Shown here: piece by piece, positions 34,009 through 43,339 of the stretch
Position numbering within the stretch: position 1 is the stretch's first letter
Layout: every line of letters begins with the position of its first letter
From: Clostridiales bacterium
GTDB taxonomy: Bacteria > Bacillota > Clostridia > Saccharofermentanales > Saccharofermentanaceae
NCBI GenBank assembly: GCA_017551625.1
Contig: JAFZLF010000005.1
Location: forward strand, 124,001 to 188,000
DNA length: 64,000 nt
Direction of reading: 5' to 3'
Program-made: the position numbers and the translations under genes
Notes under the pieces: generated by a model
Database searches by the model: none
What the model was told of the DNA's origin: nothing
The model's input: the letters and a program-made list of their open reading frames with translations, nothing else

Positions 34009-35910
34009 ATGCCTCTGGATGGGATTTCCACACATCTTCTTGCTCATGAGCTTTCCGAAGTTCTGACCGAAAGCCGGATCGACAAGATATACCAGCCCGG
34101 CCGTTTCGAAGTTTACTTTCTTCTTCGTACAGCCACAGGCAACAGGAAGCTCCTTCTTTCCTGCGATCCACAGAGTCCTCGTATCCAGTTAACAGACTCG
34201 ATGCCTGAGAATCCGCAGATGCCGCCGAATTTCTGCATGTTGCTTCGCAAGTACCTGCAAGGCGGGAGGATCATGGACATCCGATGCCCGGACTTTGAGC
34301 GCATCATTATTCTGACCATCTCCGTTACCGACGAACTGCACGATACTTCGAACAAGAAACTGGTTATCGAGATGATGGGCCGCTACAGCAATATCATCTT
34401 TCTGAACAACGAAGATCGGATCATAGATTCTCTTGTACACGTAGACAGCAGTACGAGCCGTGTAAGAGAGATCATGCCGGCCAGAAAATATGAATCACCG
34501 CCATCGCAGGGGAAGATCACCCCGCCTGTGGCCCTTGAAATGATAAGAAATCGAGAACTGCCGATCCTTGCGGATTCCCGCCAGCGTCCTGTTTCCAAAG
34601 CAATTGTTGACTCGCTCATGGGATTCTCGCCGGTTCTTGCCAATGACATCTGTTTTACAGCTAAGCTTGATCCCAGAAAAGGGGTCTCTTCCCTCTCCGA
34701 AGTTGAGATGGGCGCGCTCTCAGATACTCTTCTGTCTGTTCTCACTGATATATGCGGATTCTCCGCCCATCCGACTATTTTCTATATAGACGGAGAACCG
34801 TCCGATTGGCACGCTCTGGCACTAAGTGACGCAGGCATTTCCCACTCCGTCTCGTCCATCTCCGAAGCGATGGATATTGTTTCACTATTCCGTGAAAAGC
34901 GATTACGGTTCGAAGCACGTCGCCGCAGGATCAGGACACTGCTCACGAATGCACACACTCATGCTTCCCGGAAACTCTCGATCCATGAGGAAGATGTCCG
35001 CTGTGCTGCCAATTCCGGGAAATTGAAGGAACAGGGAGAACTACTGATGGCCTATCAGTATCTGATCCATCCGGGTGACGAGGAATTGACAATCACAGAT
35101 TATCCTGACTTCGGACAGACTACCGTCATTCCACTGGAACCGGGATTTACACCGACACAGCAGGGGCAAAACTATCTCAAAAACTACAGAAAAGCCATCG
35201 GCCGCAAAGAAGCCGCCGAGCGTTTCATCGTAGAAGAAAAGGCGGAGGTCTCCTATCTGACCTCGCTTCTTCAGGCCGTGGATGCCGCTACCGAACCCGA
35301 GGATCTCGACGCAATCGACTATGAGATCAACACGATCCTTAACGAAGCCAAAGAAGAAAAACGTCCAAAGGCCGAAGAAAAACACCACCCCGGCAGATCC
35401 AAGTCAGGCAAAGCCTCTTCCCGCGCCTTACGACAGGCTGCGAAGATGGCACAGAACAAGAAAAAAGCCGAATCTTCGAAGAAAAAGAAATCTGACCCGT
35501 CTTCTCCGAGGAGATATCGTGTCTCTGATCATTTTGAAGTACTAGCCGGGAGAAACAATATCCAAAATGATGAACTGACTTTTAAGACCGCTGCGAAAGA
35601 CGATCTATGGTTTCATGTGAAGAATATGCCGGGAACACATGTGATCCTTAGAACAGACGGACGGACACCGACAGACAGAGCAATCGTCGATGCTGCCTCT
35701 ATTGCCGCCTATTATTCACGCAGCAATAAAGCCTTTTGCACCGGGAGATCCGAATCACAGACAGAATACGATTTCCGTGTCGAGATCGACTACTGTCCGG
35801 TAAGCCATGTCAAAAAGATCCCCAAAGCTAAACCCGGCATGGTCATCTACGAGGAATACAGCACGATTCTGGTCAGTGCTGGTCTTCCCAATTCATCGGA
35901 AAATCCCTGA
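34009..35910 (+). CDS. rqcH: Ribosome-associated quality control protein RqcH (NFACT family)
   Basis: Binds stalled 50S-peptidyl-tRNA complexes and adds C-terminal alanine tails that mark the peptide for degradation (633 aa). It has the NFACT-N domain (about 1-250, with L-T-E-S-R-I-D-K-I-Y-Q-P), a coiled-coil middle (about 280-400), and a Lys/Ser-rich linker (about 440-500). The NFACT-R domain starts near 510, with D-L-W-F-H-V-K at 532-538 and P-G-T-H-V-I-L. The family was once called fibronectin-binding protein FbpA. ATG 34009 follows GAGGAC. Its end overlaps the convergent queH by 38 bp. Confidence 0.93.
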   Translation: MPLDGISTHLLAHELSEVLTESRIDKIYQPGRFEVYFLLRTATGNRKLLLSCDPQSPRIQLTDSMPENPQMPPNFCMLLRKYLQGGRIMDIRCPDFERIIILTISVTDELHDTSNKKLVIEMMGRYSNIIFLNNEDRIIDSLVHVDSSTSRVREIMPARKYESPPSQGKITPPVALEMIRNRELPILADSRQRPVSKAIVDSLMGFSPVLANDICFTAKLDPRKGVSSLSEVEMGALSDTLLSVLTDICGFSAHPTIFYIDGEPSDWHALALSDAGISHSVSSISEAMDIVSLFREKRLRFEARRRRIRTLLTNAHTHASRKLSIHEEDVRCAANSGKLKEQGELLMAYQYLIHPGDEELTITDYPDFGQTTVIPLEPGFTPTQQGQNYLKNYRKAIGRKEAAERFIVEEKAEVSYLTSLLQAVDAATEPEDLDAIDYEINTILNEAKEEKRPKAEEKHHPGRSKSGKASSRALRQAAKMAQNKKKAESSKKKKSDPSSPRRYRVSDHFEVLAGRNNIQNDELTFKTAAKDDLWFHVKNMPGTHVILRTDGRTPTDRAIVDAASIAAYYSRSNKAFCTGRSESQTEYDFRVEIDYCPVSHVKKIPKAKPGMVIYEEYSTILVSAGLPNSSENP

Positions 35911-36469
35911 CGATCTTTTCTTGATACTTCGAATCCTCAAGTGAGAAGATACATCCGCAGTACTTCTGACGATAAAGGCCATGCTCTCTTGCCATATCCT
36001 GGCCCTTACGGAAATTCGGGCGCCAGTCAGTATAGGCGAAACGAACGCCATATTTCTCAGCACAAAGTTCCGCGACACGCCTGATCTTATCATGCTGCTG
36101 ATAAGGACTTACCAGAAGACTGGTCGAGAAAGCATCGTAACCATTTTCTTTCGCAAAACGGGCCACATAGTCCATCCGGATAAAATAGCACATATCGCAG
36201 CGGGAGTCATATTCTCCCTCCCATGCTTTCGCTTTCCATTCTTTCATGCGGAAATCATCGGAAAAGAAACAAGCAAGATCATAGATCCCGCCGAGCTTGA
36301 CAACCTGTTCTCGTCTTCTTTCCCACTCGAATCGCGGATGAATATTCGGATTATAGTAGAGAACATCCGGTCTTACTCCCGAAGAGATAAGATCAAAAAC
36401 CGGGTACTCTGCACAAGGCGCACAGCAAGCATGGAGCAGAAGTCTGTCCGCATTTTCGGACTTATTCAT
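35873..36469 (-). CDS. queH: Epoxyqueuosine reductase QueH
   Basis: Last step of tRNA queuosine synthesis in organisms lacking QueG: reduces epoxyqueuosine to queuosine. The 198-aa protein has H-A-C-C-A-P-C near the N-terminus, R-C-D-M-C in the middle and Y-C-G-C-I-F-S near the end, the Cys set that binds an iron-sulfur cluster and a second metal site in this family (formerly DUF208). Start 36469 overlaps ruvB by 8 nt. It is the last gene of the ruv operon and is convergent with rqcH, with a 38-bp overlap. Confidence 0.93.
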   Translation of the reverse strand: MNKSENADRLLLHACCAPCAEYPVFDLISSGVRPDVLYYNPNIHPRFEWERRREQVVKLGGIYDLACFFSDDFRMKEWKAKAWEGEYDSRCDMCYFIRMDYVARFAKENGYDAFSTSLLVSPYQQHDKIRRVAELCAEKYGVRFAYTDWRPNFRKGQDMAREHGLYRQKYCGCIFSLEDSKYQEKIVRDFPMNWEDQH

Positions 36470-37595
36470 CCTTTTTCTCCTTCTCTCCCAGCATGTCGTC
36501 TATCGTCATCTGAGCACTGTTTATGCTGCTATTTGCCGAAACGCCCAGTCCGCTCAATTTCTTGTCAATATCATACGGACAGGAAAGGCCGAGATGCTTC
36601 CAGCCCTGCGGCGCTAGAACACGACCGCGCGGCGTCTTCGCAATAAAACCGCACTGCATGAGGAATGGCTCATAAACATCCTCGATCGTTCCGGCATCCT
36701 CACCCGTACAAGCAGCGAGGGTATCGAGTCCGACCGGGCCTCCGAGAAACTTCTCGGCGATAGTCGTCATGATGCGGCGGTCGGTAAGATCCAGACCAAG
36801 CTCATCGATCGCAAGCTGTTCGAGTCCAAACTCGGCGATCTTTCGGTCGATCACGCCTCCACCACGAACTTCAGCATAATCACGCAGACGCTTCAGGAGA
36901 CGTATCGCAATACGTGGAGTGCCTCTGGAACGTCTTGCCAGACACTCCAGGCCCTCATCATCGATACCGATATTAAGAATGCCGGCATCACGCTTCAATA
37001 TCACCTTCAATTCTTCAGGCTTGTACAATTCCAGGCGATGTACCATTCCAAAACGGTCACGAAGTGGCGCAGAGAGCATACCTGCACGGGTAGTCGCACC
37101 AATCAGAGTAAACTTTGGCAGATCGAGACGGATCGATCTCGCCGCCGGGCCTTTTCCGATCATGATATCCAGCGCGAAATCCTCCATAGCCGGATACAGC
37201 ACTTCTTCCACATTTCTGTTCAGACGGTGGATCTCATCGATAAACAAGACTTCTCTTTCAGAGAGACTGGTAAGCAGCGCCGCCAGATCTCCTGCCTTTT
37301 CTATCGCCGGTCCGGTCGTGATGCGAAGATTCACCCCCATCTCGTTGGCGATAATACCGGCAAGTGTCGTCTTCCCCAGACCGGGAGGGCCGTATAGCAG
37401 GCAGTGATCAAGCGCCTCACCCCGGCGCATCGCCGCTTCGATAAAGATCTTGAGGTTATCTGTCACCTGCTTCTGTCCGGAATAATCCGCCCATGTCAGC
37501 GGGCGCAGTCCTTTCTCATCCCGATCTTCCGGGAGACGCTCTCTGGCGATCATCCGTTCATCATGATCAAAATCATTAAAATCCATATAACCCAA
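36462..37595 (-). CDS. ruvB: Holliday junction branch-migration helicase RuvB
   Basis: AAA+ motor of the RuvABC resolvasome (377 aa). It has Walker [10 protein letters not shown] (69-77), Walker [10 protein letters not shown], sensor G-A-T-T-R-A-G and a C-terminal winged helix with P-R-G-R. A 30-residue C-terminal extension is present. The drawn start is TTG 37595, with AAGGA 4 nt upstream; ATG 37586 is an alternative but is 13 nt from that site. It follows ruvA by 36 nt. Confidence 0.97.
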   Translation of the reverse strand: MGYMDFNDFDHDERMIARERLPEDRDEKGLRPLTWADYSGQKQVTDNLKIFIEAAMRRGEALDHCLLYGPPGLGKTTLAGIIANEMGVNLRITTGPAIEKAGDLAALLTSLSEREVLFIDEIHRLNRNVEEVLYPAMEDFALDIMIGKGPAARSIRLDLPKFTLIGATTRAGMLSAPLRDRFGMVHRLELYKPEELKVILKRDAGILNIGIDDEGLECLARRSRGTPRIAIRLLKRLRDYAEVRGGGVIDRKIAEFGLEQLAIDELGLDLTDRRIMTTIAEKFLGGPVGLDTLAACTGEDAGTIEDVYEPFLMQCGFIAKTPRGRVLAPQGWKHLGLSCPYDIDKKLSGLGVSANSSINSAQMTIDDMLGEKEKKDE

Positions 37596-37631
37596 CCGTT
37601 CCTTCTATCGATCAATCAATGGCAACACACA

Positions 37632-38240
37632 TTATTTCGCCAGTTTCTGAAGGGCTTCGCGTATCATCTTCTCGACACTCTTTCCTTCTTCATAGACCCC
37701 AAAAGCGGCTCTGCTGGCTTCCGAAGCAGGATAACCCAATACCACCAGTGCAGATATACAGTCCTCGACCTCACTTTTTCCTGCCGACGGGACAGAAGAA
37801 GCCATTTCAGCCTTCTCCGCTACATCACCCACGTCGAAATTCTTAAGTTTATCCTTCAATTCCAGCACGATACGCTCTGCAGACTTCTTACCCAGGCCCT
37901 TCACCGTGCACAACTTCTTCACATCACCTGAGATCACGGCCATAGCCAGCTCAGCCGGTCGGAGAACTTCTACGACGGAAATCGCGATCTTCGGGCCGAT
38001 CCCGCTTACCGTAAGCAGGAGCTCAAACATATCCTGATCTTCCGGCTCGGGAAAACCATACAGAGCAATCGCATCCTCTCTTACGTAGTGGTAGGTATAG
38101 ACACACACCTGATCTCCGACATGGCCGATCCTGCCCTGTAGAAGAAGCGGCATATAGATCTTATATCCGATCCCATTATTCTCCACGATGATATTCTCAC
38201 CACGAGCTGACTCGAAAATCCCCTTGATATATGCGTACAT
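37632..38240 (-). CDS. ruvA: Holliday junction DNA-binding protein RuvA
   Basis: Tetrameric junction-binding partner of RuvB (202 aa). It starts M-Y-A-Y-I-K-G-I-F, followed by an OB fold, two helix-hairpin-helix motifs (V-S-G-I-G-P-K-I-A and V-K-G-L-G-K-K-S-A) and a C-terminal RuvB-contact domain with A-L-V-V-L-G-Y. Its ATG shares one base with the ruvC stop (TAATG), giving tight translational coupling. Confidence 0.97.
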   Translation of the reverse strand: MYAYIKGIFESARGENIIVENNGIGYKIYMPLLLQGRIGHVGDQVCVYTYHYVREDAIALYGFPEPEDQDMFELLLTVSGIGPKIAISVVEVLRPAELAMAVISGDVKKLCTVKGLGKKSAERIVLELKDKLKNFDVGDVAEKAEMASSVPSAGKSEVEDCISALVVLGYPASEASRAAFGVYEEGKSVEKMIREALQKLAK

Positions 38241-38776
38241 TACTTATCCCACTCCTTTTTCCCGTATCGGCCGTACTGATAACCGGATACCGCTGCAAAA
38301 GCACTGTTCACGCCCGTATGTGCCTGGCAGATGGCGAGGGCGAGGGCATCGGTCACATCATCCGGCTTCGGAAGTTCTTGAAGGTTCAGGAGCATCTTGA
38401 CCATCTGACTTACCTGATTCTTATCCGCACGGCCATAACCGGTCACCGCCTGCTTGATCTGCATAGGTGTATATTCATAGACCGGTACGTTCGCCTCGGC
38501 CGCTGCGAGAATCTCGACACCTCTGGCCTGAGCCGTACCCATCGCCGTGGTCGTATTCCGCTCGAAGAAGAGTTCCTCGATGGCCATGACATCCGGATGA
38601 TGACGTTCCATCAGCACATCCATCTGCTGGTGAAGAGTCAGGAGTCTCTGCTCGAAAGGAGTATGTGCCTTCGTCGTGATCGCGCCATAATCAAGGACCT
38701 TAAAATGGTTCTTCTCATAGGAAACTACGCCATAACCGGTTATCGCATATCCCGGATCGACGCCCAGGATCACCAT
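38240..38776 (-). CDS. ruvC: Holliday junction endonuclease RuvC
   Basis: Resolves Holliday junctions by symmetric cuts (178 aa). It has I-L-G-V-D-P-G-Y-A-I-T-G-Y-G (first catalytic Asp) and a central A-I-E-E-L-F-F-E-R-N-T-T (Glu). Catalytic acidic residues follow near the C-terminus in P-D-D-V-T-D-A-L-A. I chose ATG 38776, which follows GGGGGAG; ATG 38782 lies inside that site. The operon is ruvC-ruvA-ruvB-queH. Confidence 0.95.
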   Translation of the reverse strand: MVILGVDPGYAITGYGVVSYEKNHFKVLDYGAITTKAHTPFEQRLLTLHQQMDVLMERHHPDVMAIEELFFERNTTTAMGTAQARGVEILAAAEANVPVYEYTPMQIKQAVTGYGRADKNQVSQMVKMLLNLQELPKPDDVTDALALAICQAHTGVNSAFAAVSGYQYGRYGKKEWDK

Positions 38777-38852
38777 ATGCATCTCCCCCTCGCCAAAATC
38801 TGAACATTCGTTCTCAAGTATTATAACAATCCCGTCTGATATTGGCAACCGC

Positions 38853-40181
38853 TCACGGAGAAATCACATCAATGATCTCAGAAGGAACTTCAGGTTTCTC
38901 CGGAGAGATCACATATGCATCCTGCATCCGCAGAAGAGCTTCATCGATACGATCGTCCCCGACAGGATGCTTAGTACCGGTAAAGAATGTAAATAATTCT
39001 TCCCCACGGCGGACCGGATCGCCGATCTTCTTATGAAGCTGTATCCCGGCCCCCATGTCGATCACATCATCTTTCTGCATGCGTCCTGCTCCGAGAAGAC
39101 AGGAAGCCTCTCCTACCGATAGCGCATCACACGAAGATACATACCCGTCCTTCTCGGCAAAGACAGTCATTACTTCAAACGGGACATCTACATAGATAGG
39201 ATCGCCATCCGAACCGATCTTACCGCCCTGTGATAAGAGAAGTTCACGGTATTTTTCCATTGCTTCGCCGTTATTGATTTTCTCCAAGCACATCGATTTC
39301 AGTTCAGCTGATGAATGTCCTTCCCCTGCAGGTGTGAATTTCAACATCTCGGCGGCCATCGTCAGTACGACTTCGAGCACATCTTTTCTTCCTTGTCCCT
39401 GAAGTGTTCTAACGACTTCCTGCATCTCCAGGATGTTTCCCACCATTTCGCCCAGAGGCTGCTGCATCGACGTCATCACACAGCATACAGGTCTTTCCGC
39501 CAATTTTCCGATCGCGATCATCCGTTCCGCCAGTTCTCGGGCAGATGCCTCATCTTTCATGAAGGCACCGCTGCCACAAGTGATATCCAGAACGATCGCA
39601 TCAGCGCCGCCTGCTATCTTTTTGCTCATGATACTCGAAGCAATCAGGGGTATCGACGGAACTGTTCCTGTCACATCGCGAAGCGCATAAAGATACTTAT
39701 CACAAGGCGCGAGTTCCCCTGTCTGTCCACCAAGGAGCATACCGCACTTATCGATCTTGGCCTTGAGATCAGCAGGATCCACAGAAGTGCAAAAACCTTC
39801 TACTGATTCGAACTTATCAATCGTCCCGCCCGTAAATCCGAGCCCCCGCCCGGAGAGCTTGACGCACGGCACGCCAAATGAAGCCACGATAGGCAAAAGG
39901 ATCGGCGTTACCTTATCACCTACCCCACCAGTACTATGCTTATCTACCTTGACCCCCGGGATATTAGAAAGATCGCAGATCTTACCTGAACGGGACATGG
40001 CCATCGTCAGATCAGCCGTTTCCTGATCATTCATACCTCGGAACAAAACGGCCATTAGAAAAGCAGAGATCTGATAATCCGGTATTGTCTTGTCCGTAAC
40101 TCCATGGACGAAAAACTCGATCTCATCCTTAGAGAGTGCGATGCCGTCACGTTTCTTCTCTACTAATTCCAGCATATTCAT
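38853..40181 (-). CDS. pdp: Pyrimidine-nucleoside phosphorylase
   Basis: Phosphorolysis of uridine, thymidine or deoxyuridine to base and (deoxy)ribose-1-phosphate (442 aa). It has K-H-S-T-G-G-V-G-D-K-V (phosphate binding, about 85-95) and S-G-R-G-L-G-F-T-G-G-T-I-D-K. A C-terminal domain with G-A-G-I-Q-L-H-K-K-I-G-D-P-V closes the protein. It is homologous to thymidine phosphorylase; the choice between the two substrates is by family likeness only. ATG 40181 follows GGAGG. It is separate from the ruv operon (76-bp gap), and an extended -10 lies upstream. Confidence 0.93.
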   Translation of the reverse strand: MNMLELVEKKRDGIALSKDEIEFFVHGVTDKTIPDYQISAFLMAVLFRGMNDQETADLTMAMSRSGKICDLSNIPGVKVDKHSTGGVGDKVTPILLPIVASFGVPCVKLSGRGLGFTGGTIDKFESVEGFCTSVDPADLKAKIDKCGMLLGGQTGELAPCDKYLYALRDVTGTVPSIPLIASSIMSKKIAGGADAIVLDITCGSGAFMKDEASARELAERMIAIGKLAERPVCCVMTSMQQPLGEMVGNILEMQEVVRTLQGQGRKDVLEVVLTMAAEMLKFTPAGEGHSSAELKSMCLEKINNGEAMEKYRELLLSQGGKIGSDGDPIYVDVPFEVMTVFAEKDGYVSSCDALSVGEASCLLGAGRMQKDDVIDMGAGIQLHKKIGDPVRRGEELFTFFTGTKHPVGDDRIDEALLRMQDAYVISPEKPEVPSEIIDVISP

Positions 40182-40211
40182 AGGGAGAGCCTCCTTTTTG
40201 CTTATATCGTT

Positions 40212-40220
40212 ATTGTACCA
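40212..40220 (-). promoter_or_regulatory. Extended -10 promoter of pdp
   Basis: Minus strand TGGTACAAT (TACAAT at 40212-40217), about 31 bp before the start codon, with no good -35. In the same gap TGCTAAAAT (40247-40255) on the plus strand may serve the divergent oxidoreductase. Confidence 0.5.
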
Positions 40221-40297
40221 TTTAATGTTAGTTTCTCTTTCTATTATGCTAAAATAACGTTGTAGATTATAGATCAACGGGATAGAGAGGTCGGAAC

Positions 40298-41443
40298 ATG
40301 CAGGAGAATTCGGAAATCACCAGATTAAAGGTCGCCATTATCGGATGTGGCCGTGTCAGCGAGAAACATATTCGGGCCGTAGACAAACTCCGTGACCGTC
40401 TCGTTCTCTGTGCGCTCGTCGACACCAATCCGGATGCCCCCGCGCATCTGCTCTCTTCCTGCCGTCGCAAAATAAAGAGATTCAAGGAATTTTCAGAAGG
40501 AACAAAGAAATATATCGACTATAAGGAGATGCTCCGTGATGCCAAACCGGATATTGTTGCCATAACGGTACCTTCCGGGCTTCATTTCCAGATTGCCAGA
40601 GATTGTCTGGATGCCGGCTGTCATCTTCTGCTCGAGAAGCCGATGACTATGAGTAATAAGACTTCGCGCGAGTTATATCAGATGGCAGATAATCTAGGTC
40701 TTCGCATCGCCATGGGACATATTTACCGCTATTTCCCGATCGTTTCCCTTCTGCACGAAGATATGGCGAACGGTGTTTTCGGCAAAGCAGGTCACGGATC
40801 TGTAGTCGTCCGCTGGGGGCATGATGACGATTACTACAAACAGGCGGCCTGGCGTGGAACATGGAAGAGTGACGGTGGCGCGCTGATGAATCAGACCGTA
40901 CACGCCCTAGATCTCATGTGCTACCTCATGGATTCAGACGCCCTGTCTGTCAAGGGCATGATGGCCAGAAGATTCCGGGAAATGGAAGCCGAGGACACTG
41001 CCATGGGCGTTTACCGTTTCGGTAATGGCGCACTATGTCAGGTCGAAGGTACGACCGCCACATTCCCGAATGATCACGAAGCTTCCTTCTTCATTAACAC
41101 AGAGAAGGCAGCCATCCGCATCAGCCTGCATAAAGGAAAGCCCTCCTACTCGATTGTCACACCCAAAGGCAGGAATCTGGCATTCCGCTACCTGCGAAGA
41201 TATATCAAGAGATTCGGTCTTTCCTACTTGATCTCCGTTGCGAAGAATCCACATTACGGGATCTATTCTGATCTGTATCACGCTATCGTTAGCGGTACCA
41301 CGCCTATCGCAGATGGAAGATCCGGATACGTTGCCGTAGACATGGTTCTGGGATTCTATCGGGCCGTTCTCAAAAACACTGAAATAGAACTTCCGCTTTC
41401 CTCCGAATTTAAGATCGAAGAAATGACAAAGCTCGAGTTTTAG
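40298..41443 (+). CDS. Gfo/Idh/MocA family oxidoreductase
   Basis: NAD(P)-dependent dehydrogenase family acting on sugars or sugar derivatives (381 aa). It has an N-terminal Rossmann domain with V-A-I-I-G-C-G-R-V-S, then P-D-I-V-A-I-T-V-P-S-G-L-H and E-K-P-M-T (E-K-P motif, catalytic Lys). A C-terminal domain with W-R-G-T-W-K-S-D-G-G-A-L-M-N-Q-T-V-H-A-L-D supplies the usual G-G-G/H-x-x-D site. The substrate cannot be told; many such proteins work in surface-sugar synthesis. It stands alone, and a strong terminator overlaps its last codons. Confidence 0.9.
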   Translation: MQENSEITRLKVAIIGCGRVSEKHIRAVDKLRDRLVLCALVDTNPDAPAHLLSSCRRKIKRFKEFSEGTKKYIDYKEMLRDAKPDIVAITVPSGLHFQIARDCLDAGCHLLLEKPMTMSNKTSRELYQMADNLGLRIAMGHIYRYFPIVSLLHEDMANGVFGKAGHGSVVVRWGHDDDYYKQAAWRGTWKSDGGALMNQTVHALDLMCYLMDSDALSVKGMMARRFREMEAEDTAMGVYRFGNGALCQVEGTTATFPNDHEASFFINTEKAAIRISLHKGKPSYSIVTPKGRNLAFRYLRRYIKRFGLSYLISVAKNPHYGIYSDLYHAIVSGTTPIADGRSGYVAVDMVLGFYRAVLKNTEIELPLSSEFKIEEMTKLEF

Positions 41444-41462
41444 TGCGACTCGAGCTTTTTTC
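41428..41462 (+). terminator. Terminator overlapping the oxidoreductase stop codon
   Basis: AAAGCTCGAG pairs with CTCGAGCTTT (10 bp) and TTTT follows. The left arm is inside the last codons of the gene. The minus strand has matching A-runs, so it may also stop transcription from the opposite side. Confidence 0.85.
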
Positions 41463-41491
41463 CTATCTTCAAAAGATCTTCGTTTAGAGAA

Positions 41492-43339
41492 TCAACCCTC
41501 AGATGGCGCTTCCGCGTCCTGCGCGTCTTCAGAAGGAGCCGGTGTTTCAGACGAACTATCCGACGAAGCGCTCTCGGGCTCAGAAGAATCAGACGTTTCT
41601 GAGGTATTCTCGGTCGATTCCGATGTCACCTCCGATGTGGATTCCGATGTGGACTCCGATGTAGATTCCGATGTAGATTCCGAGGTGGATTCTGAAGGTT
41701 CCGTACTGCTTTCCGAGGTCTCTTCACTCGAGGTCTCTTCGCTTTCCGTCGTCTCATCAGTTGATTCTTCAGAATCTATCACGTCGGGAGTCGTCTCCGG
41801 TGGTTCTGTATCAACGATCTGTTCAGAAGTCGGAACCGGAGTCGGATCGTAGAAATCTGTTGTCATCGTCTCATCTTTGGTCGGATCCTCATCAGAAAGC
41901 ATCTCCAGCGGAACATATCCCATCAGTCCATTTTCCTTCTTCACCTTAGCAAAGCTTTCGTTAGCGGCCAGAAGAGTCACCGCTTCACCGCGCGAGAGGG
42001 TGTCAATGACCTGACTGTCCAGAGATTCCTCCACAAACAGGGAAGTCTCATCAAAGAGCGCATAGACGACCCTGCCGGCATTCTCCTCATCTTTATCCTT
42101 TTTCGTTTCGGTAGGGATAGACTTGAGGTTTCCTGTCCAGTGCCCTGCGTTAAAGAGCACATACATGCCGCCATATCCGATAAGCCCGCAGATCAGGAAA
42201 ATCAGAAAACCTATAAGGATACTCTTCCAGACAGCGTTCTTCTTACCGTTCTTCTCCTTCTTTTCTTTCTTGGAGGCCTTCGGAGCGGCCTCAAAGAGTT
42301 CATCTTCGTCATCGTCAAAATTCTCATCATCTTCGGGAACGGTACTCTGAGAGACTGCCTGATTTACCTGATAACATAACTCTTCCGATTGGATCGTCGG
42401 GGCATCCTCAGCGGAAACAGGCGGCGGAGGAGGTACAGGAGCAACCGGTGTTGCTTCAGGGGCGACAGGCTTCGGGGCAACCGACAGATCATTCGTGACC
42501 GCTGCCTGACCTATATCCGCATCTCCCGGAAGAAGGAGCGTACTTTCAATCCTCACGACAAGTGCCGTAAGACCTGACCTGACACCATTGTCCATGGCAT
42601 ACTGGATCATCTCCGTCGCTTTCGTTTCAGGTTGTGTGGGACGTGCGATAACGACACCGAGTTTCTGGATCGGAAGCCCCTGATCCAATCCCGTACCGAT
42701 CATCACGATCTCATCGCCATCCTGAAGTTTCAGATGGACCTTCTTATCCGGAAGTACTTCTCCATCCTGTGCAAAGCGTCCCAGATACTGTGTAAGCTCA
42801 TTACGGCCTTCATGGTGGTATTCTTCCTCTTTGGGGATCGCTCCCATCTGAACATAACGATGTGCCACCGTCTGATTCTCCGTCAGCGAAATCAGTTTCC
42901 CCTGTCTGAACAGCCAGACCCGCGTATTTCCGATATTCAGCACACGAAGCGTATCACCCTCGATGATGACCATCGACATGGAAACACGGATCTTGGCACC
43001 GTTATGGCTGATCGATTCATGGCATACCGTATTGTTGAGAACATTGACCAGCTGAGACGTGAAGCTCTCATAATCTAGCACACTCATAAGTTGCGTCTGC
43101 GCGGTCAGTTCCCGCATTTTCTCCAGGACTTTCTGCAATGTCATGGCAGAAAGTGTATCTTCTCCCTGCGCAGATAAACAGGCGCAGATCTGAATAGGCG
43201 CTGTCGATTTCGCGGAACGTACATACGATGAAGCAAACTCTTCCGGAACACGGAAAAGACTGTGGAAGAATACATTTTCCTGGTTTTGGCCCTGTATCTG
43301 GTTGGTCTCACAGACGACCGCGGACGATGTCTTACTCAT
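41492..43339 (-). CDS. Degenerate PP2C-fold protein with membrane helix, SH3-like domain and Ser/Glu/Thr stalk
   Basis: 615 aa. Residues about 15-265 align by eye with PP2C phosphatases such as PrpC: L-N-I-G-N-T-R-V-W-L matches H-I-G-D-S-R-C-Y-L, and N-E-L-T-Q-Y-L-G matches the K-A-L-G region. The metal-binding acids are replaced. The D-G-M-G-G block is C-L-S-A-Q-G, S-D-G is G-T-G (215-217), and E-D-N is R-S-G (254-256). A Pro/Ala linker, a membrane helix (373-396) and an SH3-like domain (422-482) follow. The tail is Ser/Thr/Glu-rich, with 12-bp DNA repeats encoding S-T-S-E. It overlaps the LCP gene by ATGA. It probably senses or scaffolds rather than dephosphorylates. Confidence 0.7.
   Translation of the reverse strand: MSKTSSAVVCETNQIQGQNQENVFFHSLFRVPEEFASSYVRSAKSTAPIQICACLSAQGEDTLSAMTLQKVLEKMRELTAQTQLMSVLDYESFTSQLVNVLNNTVCHESISHNGAKIRVSMSMVIIEGDTLRVLNIGNTRVWLFRQGKLISLTENQTVAHRYVQMGAIPKEEEYHHEGRNELTQYLGRFAQDGEVLPDKKVHLKLQDGDEIVMIGTGLDQGLPIQKLGVVIARPTQPETKATEMIQYAMDNGVRSGLTALVVRIESTLLLPGDADIGQAAVTNDLSVAPKPVAPEATPVAPVPPPPPVSAEDAPTIQSEELCYQVNQAVSQSTVPEDDENFDDDEDELFEAAPKASKKEKKEKNGKKNAVWKSILIGFLIFLICGLIGYGGMYVLFNAGHWTGNLKSIPTETKKDKDEENAGRVVYALFDETSLFVEESLDSQVIDTLSRGEAVTLLAANESFAKVKKENGLMGYVPLEMLSDEDPTKDETMTTDFYDPTPVPTSEQIVDTEPPETTPDVIDSEESTDETTESEETSSEETSESSTEPSESTSESTSESTSESTSESTSEVTSESTENTSETSDSSEPESASSDSSSETPAPSEDAQDAEAPSEG
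41615..41699 (-). repeat. 12-bp tandem repeat encoding Ser-Thr-Ser-Glu
   Basis: About seven imperfect units of GATTCCGATGTG type (plus-strand reading), all multiples of 12 so the frame is kept, inside the tail of the PP2C-fold protein. Copy number could vary by slippage without breaking the gene. Confidence 0.85.

Noticed and set aside
38777-38848. Longer ruvC start at 38848
   Set aside because: Conserved RuvC begins M-V-I-L-G-V-D-P-G-Y. The extension has no ribosome site, and a GGGGGAG lies just before ATG 38776.
41600-41700. Tandem repeats as a CRISPR-like array
   Set aside because: Units are 12 bp, contiguous, in frame and coding; there are no spacers.
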